A stretch of DNA of 64,000 nt from Anthoceros angustus (taxonomy: Eukaryota; Streptophyta; Anthocerotopsida; Anthocerotales; Anthocerotaceae). The stretch is from assembly GCA_010909165.1 (NCBI GenBank), contig MU008164.1:868001-932000 (forward strand). Direction: 5' to 3'. The notes below the pieces were generated by a model that was not told where the DNA came from, did not search any database, and saw only the letters and a list, made by a program, of their open reading frames with translations. Every line of letters begins with the position of its first letter. The first letter of the stretch is position 1. This document shows positions 1 to 11,218 of the stretch, in pieces. Position numbers and translations under genes: made by a program.

Positions 1-11
1 GTTTCCCCCAG

Positions 12-242
12 GCGTCACTCTACGAAGTAAGTGCAGCAGGAGCCAAGCTTACAACAGCCTCGGATTGGCAGTTGACGGTGGGAGACGCCCCATCATCAGT
101 CATTGCATCTGAAGGTGTCATCCTGTTTGGATTGACCACTGACGCAGACTTCGGTGGTGCCTTCTTCGCTAGTGTTTTAGGTCAGTGGTTGTATGGAAGG
201 CACGTCCATGTGACCGCAAGACCACCATTATCACCAAAATAA
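12..242 (+). CDS. 3'-terminal exon of an unidentified gene (partial)
   Basis: A pyrimidine tract ending in AG at 1-11 looks like a splice acceptor, and the frame after it stays open for 76 codons to a TAA at 240-242. Codon use looks coding, with a Gly/Ala/Phe-rich stretch followed by a basic tail ending LSPK. The rest of the gene lies left of the window. It converges on LSM5 with about 200 bases between stop codons. I do not recognise the family. A chance open frame of this length is possible, so confidence is moderate. Confidence 0.4.
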   Translation, partial: ASLYEVSAAGAKLTTASDWQLTVGDAPSSVIASEGVILFGLTTDADFGGAFFASVLGQWLYGRHVHVTARPPLSPK

Positions 243-444
243 CTGATTCAGTACACATTCTTCGTTTGCGCCAGTTTCATCAAATTGATATTCCTAAACA
301 ACAGAGGGACATGCAGGGGCTAGAATTTCCTACTGCCTGACCACGTAGAATATCATGGCAAACAGCGTAGCAACTTTGGCTTGGTTTCCGCTAACAAAAT
401 AGGTCACGGCGGCAGCAGCGTGTCCTCGTGAAAACCACTTCCTG

Positions 445-1005
445 CTACTCCGGTCCGCTCCCAGGAACAAGCTACATGGAACAAAACAACCGGGTTCGGT
501 CAGGTCAGCCTGTAGATGATAACATTCGGTGAAGAACCCCCGCTCTTGTCAGGCATAGAAAATACAGGAATGGGGAACTCACAATGGCAATGTTGTTCCC
601 GTTGAGAAGGATCTGATCGAGCTTGGTTATCCGACGTCCCTCCGGTGTGATCTCACTGTAACCAAAATACGAAAGAGTCAGCTGCAGCTCCCAAATTCCT
701 CCAACCAGGGACGCAGCAGAAAGTGCGGGGAGCTCACATACTATTCCGTTACGTCCTCCAGCACCATGTTGACGTAGACATCAAACCCTCGCAGTGTGCC
801 CACCAGCTCCTTGTCGCCCTTCATTATCACCCATATCTTGGATCCTATGCATCTGTCGATCAACTCTGCAACGTCCAACAAACACACACGCAACCCTTAC
901 ACTCAGATACAAAGCAACAGACATGAGCATCCAATGGAAGATAGCAGTTCAGATATCAACACCATCCCCACCGGAGGGCATCAGATGTGAAGGATTGTGC
1001 GACAT
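445..1005 (-). CDS. LSM5: U6 snRNA-associated Sm-like protein LSM5
   Basis: LSM5 is a subunit of the heptameric LSM rings: LSM1-7 in cytoplasmic mRNA decay and LSM2-8 bound to U6 snRNA in the nucleus. Four exons on the minus strand join cleanly: 972-1005, 742-865, 583-655 and 445-471. The total is 258 nt, or 85 aa, the family's usual size. All three introns are GT-AG. The product starts MSHNPSHL. Sm1 contains [25 protein letters not shown] and [10 protein letters not shown]. Sm2 contains [16 protein letters not shown], and the protein ends LVPGSGPE. Exons 2 to 4 match LSM5 almost residue for residue, so the assignment is firm. Confidence 0.93.
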
Positions 1006-1052
1006 CGTGAAGCGAAGAGAGCACAACGGGAAGAATGGAGTCTTGAGTGTAG

Positions 1053-1060
1053 AACCCTAA
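1053..1060. promoter_or_regulatory. Telo-box-like motif upstream of LSM5
   Basis: AACCCTAA lies about 48 bases upstream of the LSM5 ATG, reading on the minus strand from 1005. Telo-boxes of this type are common in plant promoters of translation and RNP genes. The match is short and could be chance. Confidence 0.3.
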
Positions 1061-1529
1061 CTCTTCAGGTTGCTTTGGGATCCTTAGTTTCTTGATTAAG
1101 CGACACTAGATATTAATTGTTATCGTCATTACTCAGTGCAGAGTCGTCGGGCAAAACTCTCGCACGCGGCTCCCGCCAAGTCCATGGAATGAAGCGGCGG
1201 TGACGTCCACCTCCGAGGGGGGCGATCGTCCGAACTCGTATAGATGACTTCGGAGTATGTAATCTACTTAACGGACGCCTACTAGCATGGACTTTGGACA
1301 ACGCAGACAATGATAGGTAACGCTGAAAAAATGCCAAATGCCCTACCCATCCAGAATACCTCATAAAATCCATTGTTCCGTTCAACAAGACACAGAGCAG
1401 TGTCGACACTAGAAGGTGAGGATAAACTCCGTAAATAAGATGTACAGTCAAGTGACTCTAACGACTCAAATCGACAGGAGATATTTATTAAAAAGTCTTC
1501 AAGGAGGGCCTCTATCCTGCGCACAAGAC

Positions 1530-3210
<1,681 letters not shown>

Positions 3211-3515
3211 CTTTTCAAGCTAGTACTGGGTCGATCCTTTTCGTATGGAGCTTGTCAGTTTTCCTTGTGCGAGATCTTTCAACTCGAGATTACAAGGCTC
3301 TGGGTCGGGTCTTCTCAAGCTAGTACTCGATTGGATCCTTTTCATAAGGAGCATGTCAGTTTTCCTTGTGTGAGATCTTTTAACTCGAGATTACATGTCT
3401 CTGGGTCGGGTCTTCTCAAGCTAGTACTCTATCGATTTTATTCGTATGGAGAGTGTCGGATTTTATTCGTATGGAGCTTGCCGGTTTTCCTTGTGTGAGA
3501 CCGTTCAGCGCAATA
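3211..3515. repeat. About 100-bp tandem repeat, three copies
   Basis: The word CAAGCTAGTACT recurs at about 3216, 3316 and 3417. Each is followed by a TCGTATGGAGC-type word, GTCAGTTTTCCTTGTG and, in the first two copies, AACTCGAGATTACA. The period is 100-101 bases. The third copy carries an extra internal duplication of TTTTATTCGTATGGAG. An open frame runs through the repeat but looks like a by-product of the periodicity. Confidence 0.75.
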
Positions 3516-4735
3516 TTGTCTATTGACTCTAGTTTCAATTGTCCTTGTTAAGTCTATGGGCGTACTTTGTAACAAAGATGTTTGAAGGCTTGTCAGGCTA
3601 AGCTTTATATTTTAGTTTGTACTACTCGTGCTGAAAGTTGTCTTTGTTAAGCTTTCCATCTTCTTTCGGTACCTAGACATGGTATCTCAAACCATTATTA
3701 AGGCATATATATATTCCTTTGGTACTTTGATACAATATTTGGACGTACCCAAATAGTGTGCCTCGAACCATCGTAATGGTACACTTTTATTTGATACATC
3801 GAGGGGATGCTAGACATGAACAAGTAACCTAGTTGCAAACCATCACGTACTCCATCTCTTACTCCAAAGTGGTCTCATACCAAATCATTTAAATTAATCA
3901 GCATAGACTTAATGGAGTATTATTCTATTCCTTTTCATTATGCAATGCTGAGATTTAGCCCAAGCAAAATTTCTCTGCTTAGTGGGATGTGTAGAGGAGA
4001 GCAAGTATGTTAGACATATCGGGGTAGTGCAACTTGTCGCTAGTGCTAAGTCAAGTGAATGACACGGTTGTGGCATGGTCTGCCCTCCTTCCGGGCATCC
4101 TTCCTTTTGTTTCCGTAATTCCGTGGATTTGCCCTCTAGATTATCCCTTGCATTGTTGTCTAATGCTATTATCTATTTTTTCTTTTTTCTTTTTGGAAAC
4201 TTTTTTTTTTCAAAGATGCTTCCAATTGCACATGGATATGATAATGTGCTTGAGAATAATCGAGGCAACGTCGTCTGTCCCTTGCCGGTATCAAATGATC
4301 CCTAGCTCTCGCACTCTTGTGACCCGTTCCAGTATGCCAGTTAGCATACTCGCCCCTGCTCGTATATGGGCTGCTTCCGTGGTAAGTTCGAACTCCTCAA
4401 TATGCAACCTTGTTTCATCAGTAAATTCTTTTATTTGTAAAATATCTATCAAATTATTGATCAAAAGAATTACAATCGAAAGGAGGTCTTACAGCCTCAA
4501 AGACTCTTCTTATTTTTTATCTACAATGGTTGAGGAAAAGGTAATGAATGATAGAATCACTCATTACCCTTCAACCAAGGAACTATCCGATCACAATTTG
4601 AAGTGAGTACAATGGTTAATTAAACTGCTCTAGGGTGGCCAACGAGAGGGACTCATCCGTGTTCCTTAGCTCCCTACTTTCATCGCACTCATTTCTTTCT
4701 TCTTTGTAGAGCAATCTTTGTTGTGTGTCAGTCTT
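3516..4735. other. Intergenic, no gene recognised
   Basis: This stretch is AT-rich with a T-run at about 4170-4210. A 190-codon frame at 4034-4606 (+) has no recognisable domain and low-complexity Ser/Ile content. It is probably old retroelement sequence because it runs into the dispersed repeat at 4736. I see no supported gene. Confidence 0.4.
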
Positions 4736-4996
4736 TTGCACAAGCTTCTTCATCGCGCTACCTCTAGGCTTAGCTTCCGGAGGTATTCGTCGAACCAAAG
4801 GAGGCAATGGATCATATGGTGGCATCCATAATACATTATTCTCTAATGAAAATTTAACTCTTTTTTTGGGGGGGACAGAGATCTGCTTGTCCTCTTTGAC
4901 AATCAAGATATCTATATGAATTTTCACTTCATCCTTTTCTTGAGTCAAGATATCAAATCGTATTTTCGCAATTTCATCACCCATTGTAGCAAGCAT
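4736..4996 (-). repeat. Dispersed repeat, copy 1, with open minus-strand frame
   Basis: This segment is clearly related to 10080-10326. Shared words include CATTGCGCTACCTCTA, ATGGATCATATGGTGGCA, GACAATCAAGATATCTATATGAATTTTCA and TTTCATCACCCATTGTAG. On the minus strand the copy is open, starting MGDEIAKIRFDIL with a Lys/Glu-rich N-terminal part, and continues to a stop at 4616. The second copy is no longer open. This suggests a mobile-element reading frame of unknown family. Confidence 0.5.
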
Positions 4997-4999
4997 GTA

Positions 5000-5985
5000 T
5001 CATGGCATGGCAAGTAGGTAGGAGGAAGGCATATATAGGCAGATGAGAGGAGGACTTCTGTCGAAGTCCAAGGACAATGGTAGATAGGCGGATAGGGGTC
5101 TTTTGTCCATGATCCAAGGACAATGTTAGGGTGGTAGCTGATAAGACGTAGGATGGATAAAACGAATAAGATAGTAAGAACGTAGATGGGCTACTGGCTT
5201 AGCTGGTGGTCACAGGCAACTGTAGGTAGATAGGTTCTCTGCCAATGTTGGTCTTGTGGGTGTAGATCTGAGGCACTCGTGAGAAAAACAATGGCACCAT
5301 AACTGTGAGCACAGTGGGCTGTGCGTGTCTGATAGCTAGTATCGATCTTGTCCATCACATGATGCATTGGCAAGGTTAAGAGGGTTGGCGGCGCACCTGG
5401 AAGATGGAATGTGGTTTTCTCACGAGATAAGTGACAAGCTCACGTTGTGTGAATAGGCTTTTTAGTTTTCTGCACATTGGGGTGTTGAACGGATCGGAAC
5501 ACGCGGACAATATGATGTATGAGATTCTGATCTCAATTTCTAACCACATTTCCTTCTTGTAGATGCGCAGAGCTCCCTCGGCCGTCACTAAAATCAGAGG
5601 CAACAAAGCCGGTTCGACTGACGCGGCGTGGTGAGGAGGATAACAGCATTATGTCGCCTGCAGACACTTTAGTATTCCACGACATGTTGACGAGCTGATC
5701 TGGATGCTAAGTAGCGCAAGCCTAACAAAGGCAGCAGCTGATAAGGGGTGAAGGGAACGCAAGGATGATTCCAGACTTCACTACCTTAAGATATTGCAGC
5801 AGAAGCATTGCGGAGTGGACAACGTTGATGTGAATAGAATCCGAGGAGGTCTGGTAGTGATTGTGGGTCGAGGTGATTGACACCCTTGCTTGGATATCTA
5901 GGTACAGTGGCTATAGAGTTGCCTATGATCGCATTCCGGAAGTGACGAGGCAAAGGGATGCGGAGAAGCAAGGGCTTACAAATAT
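5000..5985. other. Intergenic, no gene recognised
   Basis: Several short frames of 60-76 codons have no domain signal. Words such as GATAGGCGGATAGG and AGATAGGTTCTC repeat loosely. The right part may belong to the long terminal repeat described next, but I cannot fix its left edge. Confidence 0.3.
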
Positions 5986-6229
5986 AGGCTTTGTGTAAAT
6001 CGATTACTCATTTAGCAATTACATATTACATTGTGTATCAAGAAAAAGGCTTAAGTGCTTATGCTGAAAAGACACTACAAACTAAACTTAAAAGTCATAA
6101 GGGTTCGCCATGGGTCGTAACCCTAATGAACGGGTACTAGCTATTATTTATTTCAGCTACCCTTATAATTGCCCTATATTATTAATGCAAACCTAATTCA
6201 CGGATATTATCAACACTATCCTTTCAACA
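5986..6229 (-). mobile_element. Right end of a Ty1/copia-type long terminal repeat
   Basis: Read on the minus strand, ACCAAGTGGGAG is immediately followed at 6229 by TGTTGAAAGGATAGTG. This is the usual polypurine tract plus TG start of a 3' LTR in plant Ty1/copia elements. The gag-pol remains lie on the correct side, at higher coordinates. The left end of the LTR is not determined; 5986 is only the minimum I would include. Confidence 0.5.
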
Positions 6230-6469
6230 CTCCCACTTGGTGATCATATCAGGAATTCTCAGTCCTGCTTCGCGAGTCTCAGTCCTTTCATGCGAGAGCC
6301 AACTGAGATTCCAGCCATGAACTGTGAGTGCTTGGTCTCCACCTGCTCTACGCCCCGAAACTCCCTCGTTCGATACTTAATAGAGCTTGCCCATGAAAAA
6401 CCACTTGAGGCCAGGTGCGCGATATTTCTCTTCGCCCTGTTTACTCTTAGCATCCTTACCAGAGAGCAA

Positions 6470-7591
6470 CTGGAGAGTCACCTGATCAAGATGTCTTCGT
6501 CTTCTGAGGAAAAGAAGGCTGCCCACCGCTATGTGAGGGATAGCCAGGGCCGCTTTGCAAATGCGAGAGGAGCTTCTAGGACACCTGTCTCTAGCTCCAG
6601 CGGGAGAGTTGAACATTATTTCTACTTGACAGCCAAACCTAGTAATCACATGATGATACAAAAAGTTCTCTACCAATTCTCTTGATATTGCTGGCATAGA
6701 CTCGGCTTCAACCCACGTGGTAGTATAATCAGTCGTTGTCACTATGTAACAATTTCCATGAACAGTTGTTGTCACTATGTAACAATTTGCATGAAATGAC
6801 ACTGGACTGATCGGACCTATATAATCAATGCCCCACTTGACAAAGGGGCCACTAGGAAACACCGGACATAACAACCCACTCTTCAATGGCACTTGGGCAA
6901 ACTTCAGGAAAGTACTACCTGTCGACAATACTCACGAACATCTTTGAATAAGGTAGGCTAGTAAAAACCAGCCCTTAGAATTTTTTTGACCAGTCGCAAG
7001 CGCATCAAAATGACCACCACACACAGAGTCATGCATCTCAAAAAGAATCTAAGGTATCTGTTCGCCCCATACACACAAGCGTAGGATCCTATCAAGACCA
7101 ATTTTGAACAACTTCCCTTCTATCATGGTGTATGCCTTCGACCAAGATTGTAACCTCCTCTTCATGCCTGGATCATCTCCTCCTGGCATTTTCCCATCGT
7201 TGAGATAGTCTGCAATTTGTTGATACAGGGCTGCAGGGTTTTCAATTTTTATAGCCATCACTTGGAACATTGTACATGTGTTCCTCCTTGCATTCCTGCA
7301 TAGACCTGCATCAGCCATCTTGTGTGCCCTAATATTCTGAGCTTTGTTGATGTGTAGAAATGCAACTCCATCCATCATTGCCACAACCCTTAAGCTCACA
7401 ATCTGTATCAAGACTGGGGCTGGCACTGGACTGGCCTGGCCTGCTGCAAAATTTTGGACCTCATGCAACATTCCTGAGTCGTGGCTCTTGATCATTACCC
7501 GCTTTGCTCCACACTTGACTGCTTCCACTAAAGCTGCCAAAATTGCCATCGCCTCCTCATGGTCACGCACAAGCATAGTCCTGGATATCAA
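6470..7591 (-). pseudogene. Ty3/gypsy polyprotein fragment (RNase H tail, zinc-binding region, integrase core)
   Basis: Two minus-strand frames carry gypsy-type pol sequence. At 7049-7591 is an RNase H-like piece (AILAALVEAVKCG) followed by the region before the integrase HHCC domain (ADYLNDGKMPGGDDP, WSKAYTMIEGKLFK). At 6377-6928 is the integrase core start (FVKWGIDYIGPISP, TTTDYTTTWVEAE, FLYHHVITRFG). A 33-base duplication repeats the words CAGTTGTTGTCACTATGTAACAATTTGCATG and breaks the domain near 6750. It abuts copia RNase H sequence at about 7590, so it looks nested in the copia element. Confidence 0.7.
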
Positions 7592-7985
7592 ACAGATTCG
7601 TGTTCCTGAGGGAGACCTTATATTATGCCTCGATGCAGGACAAAGCTATTGTCGGCTATTTCTTACTGGACCAGCATATTGGACCTCCTGCTACACACAC
7701 CACATGGCCTGAGACAAACTTCCTGGTGTCTATGGCTTCGGCATAGTCAGAGTGTGTGTAAACCTCCAAGTCCAGAGGAGCTCCTAACCGGTAAGACTAC
7801 TTTATACCTCTGTTAGCAGTCCCTTTTAGGTACCTGAATACACGATTAACATAGCTCCAATATTCCTGTCCAGGGTTTTCAAGGTATTGGATAAGACACT
7901 AGTTGCGTAAGCCACCTCTGGTCTAGTTGCGTTCGCAGCATATATGAGTTTTTCAACTGAGTAGAACCATCTGATCCTTCTCACT
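7592..7985 (-). pseudogene. Ty1/copia reverse transcriptase C-terminus and RNase H remnant
   Basis: On the minus strand, 7780-7985 encodes a frame-shifted copia RT tail (VEKLIYAANATRPEVAYATSV, then WSYVNRVFRYLKGTANRG in another frame). About 7592-7765 encodes the RNase H piece (DYAEAIDTRKFVSGHVV, GGPICWSSKK, ALSCIEA) with in-frame stops. The order RT then RNase H matches copia. All frames are broken, so this is a dead copy. Confidence 0.75.
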
Positions 7986-8059
7986 TTGTGTGACAGGTGA
8001 CATGCTCTTGCTGAGCTTTAAGTCACTGGGAAGAGGTGTGGCTGCAACCTTGGCATCCT

Positions 8060-9137
8060 TGAGACCAAACTGTTCATATGTGCGCAATTGCACCTGTGTC
8101 AAGGTAGCATTCATGAAATGGTCTTACCTCTGTTTTTGTTGACAAATAGGTGGGAAGGACAAGAGAATGAGCAAACTCCCTGGTCCCTACAGTCATGACT
8201 AATGGGGAAGATTGCTTCTTCACCACGACGTGTGTCTCTGAAGTGGAATTGCCCTGCTTGCGAGGTATTTCGGCCTGCTTCTTTCGACACTTGCTTTCCC
8301 AATGGCCTGGAATTTGGCACCAGTGTCATTTTCCAGACTTCTTGGATTTCTTTTGTGAGGAACCCTTTTGAGAGCTTCCAGCAACTAAAGAGCTTTATCG
8401 ACCTCGAAAATTAGGCTTTCCACCTTTTCCTCGGTTTGTGGTGTAGAGGGCATGCTGTTTGCCCTTTCCAGGTCTTTTTGTTGCCTCTTCCTCAAGAAGA
8501 GCTCCCACTAATTCTGTGAATGTCATCTCGGGGAGAGTAACATTTGCAGCCTTAGCTAAATTCTTAGCCGTGAGCTGTGAGGCATTCAGTGAGGTCACAA
8601 AGTGTGACCAGGATGGAGATAATGAGAGCATAAGGTACAAAGCCAGCATGTCATCCTTGACGACCTCATTGGAAGCACTCTCGAGTCTTGCAACAAGGTT
8701 TCTGAAGATTCCAATGTGCTTTGCAAGTGAGTCACCATCTCTCATTTTGCAATTCTGAAGATTCCGCAAGGCTGTCATTTGACTAGTTGTATTGTTGCCA
8801 GAATACAGATTTGGCAAACGAGTCCAGACTTCAGCAGCTGTTGTACTTCCAGAGGTTTGCTTCATCATGTCAGTAGTGAGGCCACTTTTGATTATGTACA
8901 TGACATGTTCATTTTTGACTGCCCAAGCTTCCTTTGCTGCATCGTCCTTTCTTCATCTTTTTCTTCGTCATTGGCCACCCTCCAAAGTCTCTTACTCTGG
9001 AGAATGCCTTGCATCCTCATGACCCAAATGTCATAGTCCTGTTCACCAAATCTATCCTTCTCTCTAAAACCGTCACCACCTATGTGATTCATACTGGATG
9101 AAGGCTCACCCATTTCTACAGGTATGAAGTAACTCAC
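8060..9137 (-). pseudogene. Ty1/copia gag and protease start, inactivated
   Basis: Gag begins near 9110 (MGEPSSSMNHIGG, then the YDIWVMRMQGIL region). It continues in a second frame at 8395-8901 with the UBN2-type gag core (KQTSGSTTAAEVWTRL, LPSLSPSWSHF-like). A CCHC knuckle follows at 8285-8328, where the first Cys codon reads TGA instead of TGY; the other ligands are intact. The protease active-site motif YLDTGA lies at about 8091-8112 and ends in TGA soon after. Frameshift at about 8900 and these stops show loss of function. Confidence 0.78.
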
Positions 9138-9303
9138 TCTAAATGTGATTAGATTAGGTGGCTAATTTTGAACACGAATGTTTGTTTATGATCTATCATG
9201 TTGTAGGTTAGTCACTAGAGAATGGTTCTAGAGACAAGAGGAGTGAAAATGGCTACAGGAACATGTCAGAATGGGCTACAAGTGCTACATCAGCAGCAAA
9301 TAA
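9138..9303. other. 5' leader side of the copia remnant
   Basis: This is a short non-coding stretch upstream of gag. I looked for a tRNA-Met primer-binding site (GCTCTGATACCA on the plus strand) and found none here. The 5' LTR therefore appears lost or too diverged to see. Confidence 0.3.
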
Positions 9304-9970
9304 TCATAGAATATTAGTAGGGTTACCAGACCTGTCATTTAGATGAAGTATTGCAGCCTGTTGTGCTTGGTTCTGCGCTATTCTGTTGTTCCTACTCTCC
9401 CACCTATTGTATGCATAGGTAGAGCATGAAGGGCACGAGTTTGGACTATCGAATTTATAATTTTTGTTAGTTTTGCTAACAGGCCTGCATGCAGTACATT
9501 TGAATATTGGATGTGTTAGTAATTCAGGCTTCAGCAAAGCTAGCAACCTAAAGTCAATATGCAAAATCTGCTCCTTCAAGTCTAGACCATCAACTCCAAC
9601 AGGTTAGTATTGCTGTATCTTTTGTCCACGCTTCTCTGATGTGCTTCAATTCTTTCAGTTACTTACAACATTGTGTGGTGTTTGGGATGTCCGTTCCCAT
9701 CGAAGGAACATTGAACACGAACTTCAGGCAAATTGTTGGGGTTTCTGGCAGGTGGAGTGAATACCAAATGTCGTTCATCAGGATAGAGGGTCTCAATCAG
9801 CGTTTTGAAAGACTCCCTCAATTTAGTGGCGCCTACTTACCACCGGTGTCGAAGAAGCTGCATCTCTTGCGTTCGCTGTCGTTCTATATACTGCATTAGC
9901 CAACGCCCTCTGCAGAGCGATGGAAACCCTCTGCCAGAAGAAAGCAACAATACAAGAACTGGCCATTCAT
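9304..9970 (-). pseudogene. Unidentified coding-like exons, possibly from a transposon
   Basis: Three minus-strand pieces look coding. At about 9845-9966, an ATG-led stretch starting MASSCIVAFFW ends at a strong GGTAAGT donor. At about 9680-9840 a second open stretch includes LYPDERHLVF and FDGNGHPKHH. At 9304-9579 a third includes a four-Cys cluster of the form C-x2-C ... C-x2-C (FKCTAC ... NSCPSC). I do not recognise the family. A cysteine cluster of a transposon protein is possible, but I cannot show it. The exon joins are uncertain. Confidence 0.35.
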
Positions 9971-10079
9971 TGGGCCAATTTTTCCTAATTATTATAGTTA
10001 TTTAGGGCACCATGCCAGGTTTGGGTTGTTATGGGTATTCAGTTTTGGGCAATCTTTTAGCACGCAATCTGCCTGTTGC

Positions 10080-10326
10080 ACAATCTTGTTCATTGCGCTA
10101 CCTCTAAGCTTAGCTCCCGTAGGTATTTGTTGAACCAAAGAATGCAATGGATCATATGGTGGCACCAAAAAATATTATTCTCTAACAAAAATCTCTTGTT
10201 TTTGGGGGACGGAGGTATGCTTGTTCTCTTCGACAATCAAGATATCTATGTGAATTTTCATTTCATCCTTTTCAAGAGTCAAGTTATCAAATCATATTTT
10301 CACAATTTCATCACCCATTGTAGGAA
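10080..10326 (-). repeat. Dispersed repeat, copy 2
   Basis: This is a diverged copy of 4736-4996 in the same orientation. It ends at the same word (CATCACCCATTGTAG). Substitutions and small indels have closed the reading frame seen in copy 1. It lies on the other side of the copia remnant from copy 1, 5.3 kb away. Confidence 0.65.
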
Positions 10327-10329
10327 GCA

Positions 10330-11218
10330 GGCCTGCTGTAAAAATTATAAGCTATTTCAAGATTGTAAACCCGAACTACCACTTTTTTACTATATCTTAA
10401 GAAGTTGAGTCCCATAGCAAAGTTTGTGCACCTTCCATGTGATGCACAAATTAGAACTTTGTGATATAGTTGCTAGAGCTTCTAACTTATCATAAGTTCA
10501 TAAATAATTGTTAAGGGTTTATAGTTATATATATAGAGATTTTATCCTCATATCATTTTTAAAAATAAAAATAAAAATATTGAATCTATTTGTTTTTAAA
10601 AAATAATTAGTTCGGCATAACCTGTTGAACCACCCCTGGGGGTACGGTAGATTGGCGGTAAGGAAAGTGAAAAATAATGGCACAAAACACGGGCAAATGT
10701 TTCGAATTTTGTAATTTGAAAAATTTGAGGCGCAGGTTGTTCATGTGCTTGTGGCAAGGCTGTGAGAAGGGACACTCACTGTGCGGGAGGAGGAGTTTGT
10801 GTCGTGTTGGAAGTCGGGTGCCGTAATGTGTGGCACACCCAGCTGTTCCCTGCTGTCCCGTCCTTCCTGAAGCACGATAAAGGATCTCGGCAGCTAGTTA
10901 GTATGGTGCTCTCCAGGGCCAGGGCCAGGGCCAGGAACTCTTCTTCGGTTCTTGGGAGCATGCAACTGTTGTTGTGCCATGGCCAGCAGCATTGGAGGCA
11001 ATTCTGAAGGGGAAAGAAAATGCCTCTCACCTTCCACGATGGAGGAACCAGCACCTCTAGGTTTGCCCGGCAAGGAGCTGTGCTGAAGGGTGTGCCCATT
11101 GGGCGCACCAACCGGCCGGTTGGCGGGGCTCGCCTTAGGGTTGCAATTGGCCTCGCTTCTTGAGCTCCATCGGGTCCAGGCAGCATGGGCCAGTAGCAGT
11201 CCCCGGCCCAGCAGCAGG
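10330..11218. promoter_or_regulatory. AT-rich spacer and 5' region of TIC236
   Basis: Positions 10480-10620 are very AT-rich with A-runs and no coding signal. From about 10760 the base composition rises and the sequence becomes open in several frames. This is probably TIC236 promoter and 5' UTR. The frame of TIC236 has a TGA at 11084-11086 and no ATG before 11219. Confidence 0.4.
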
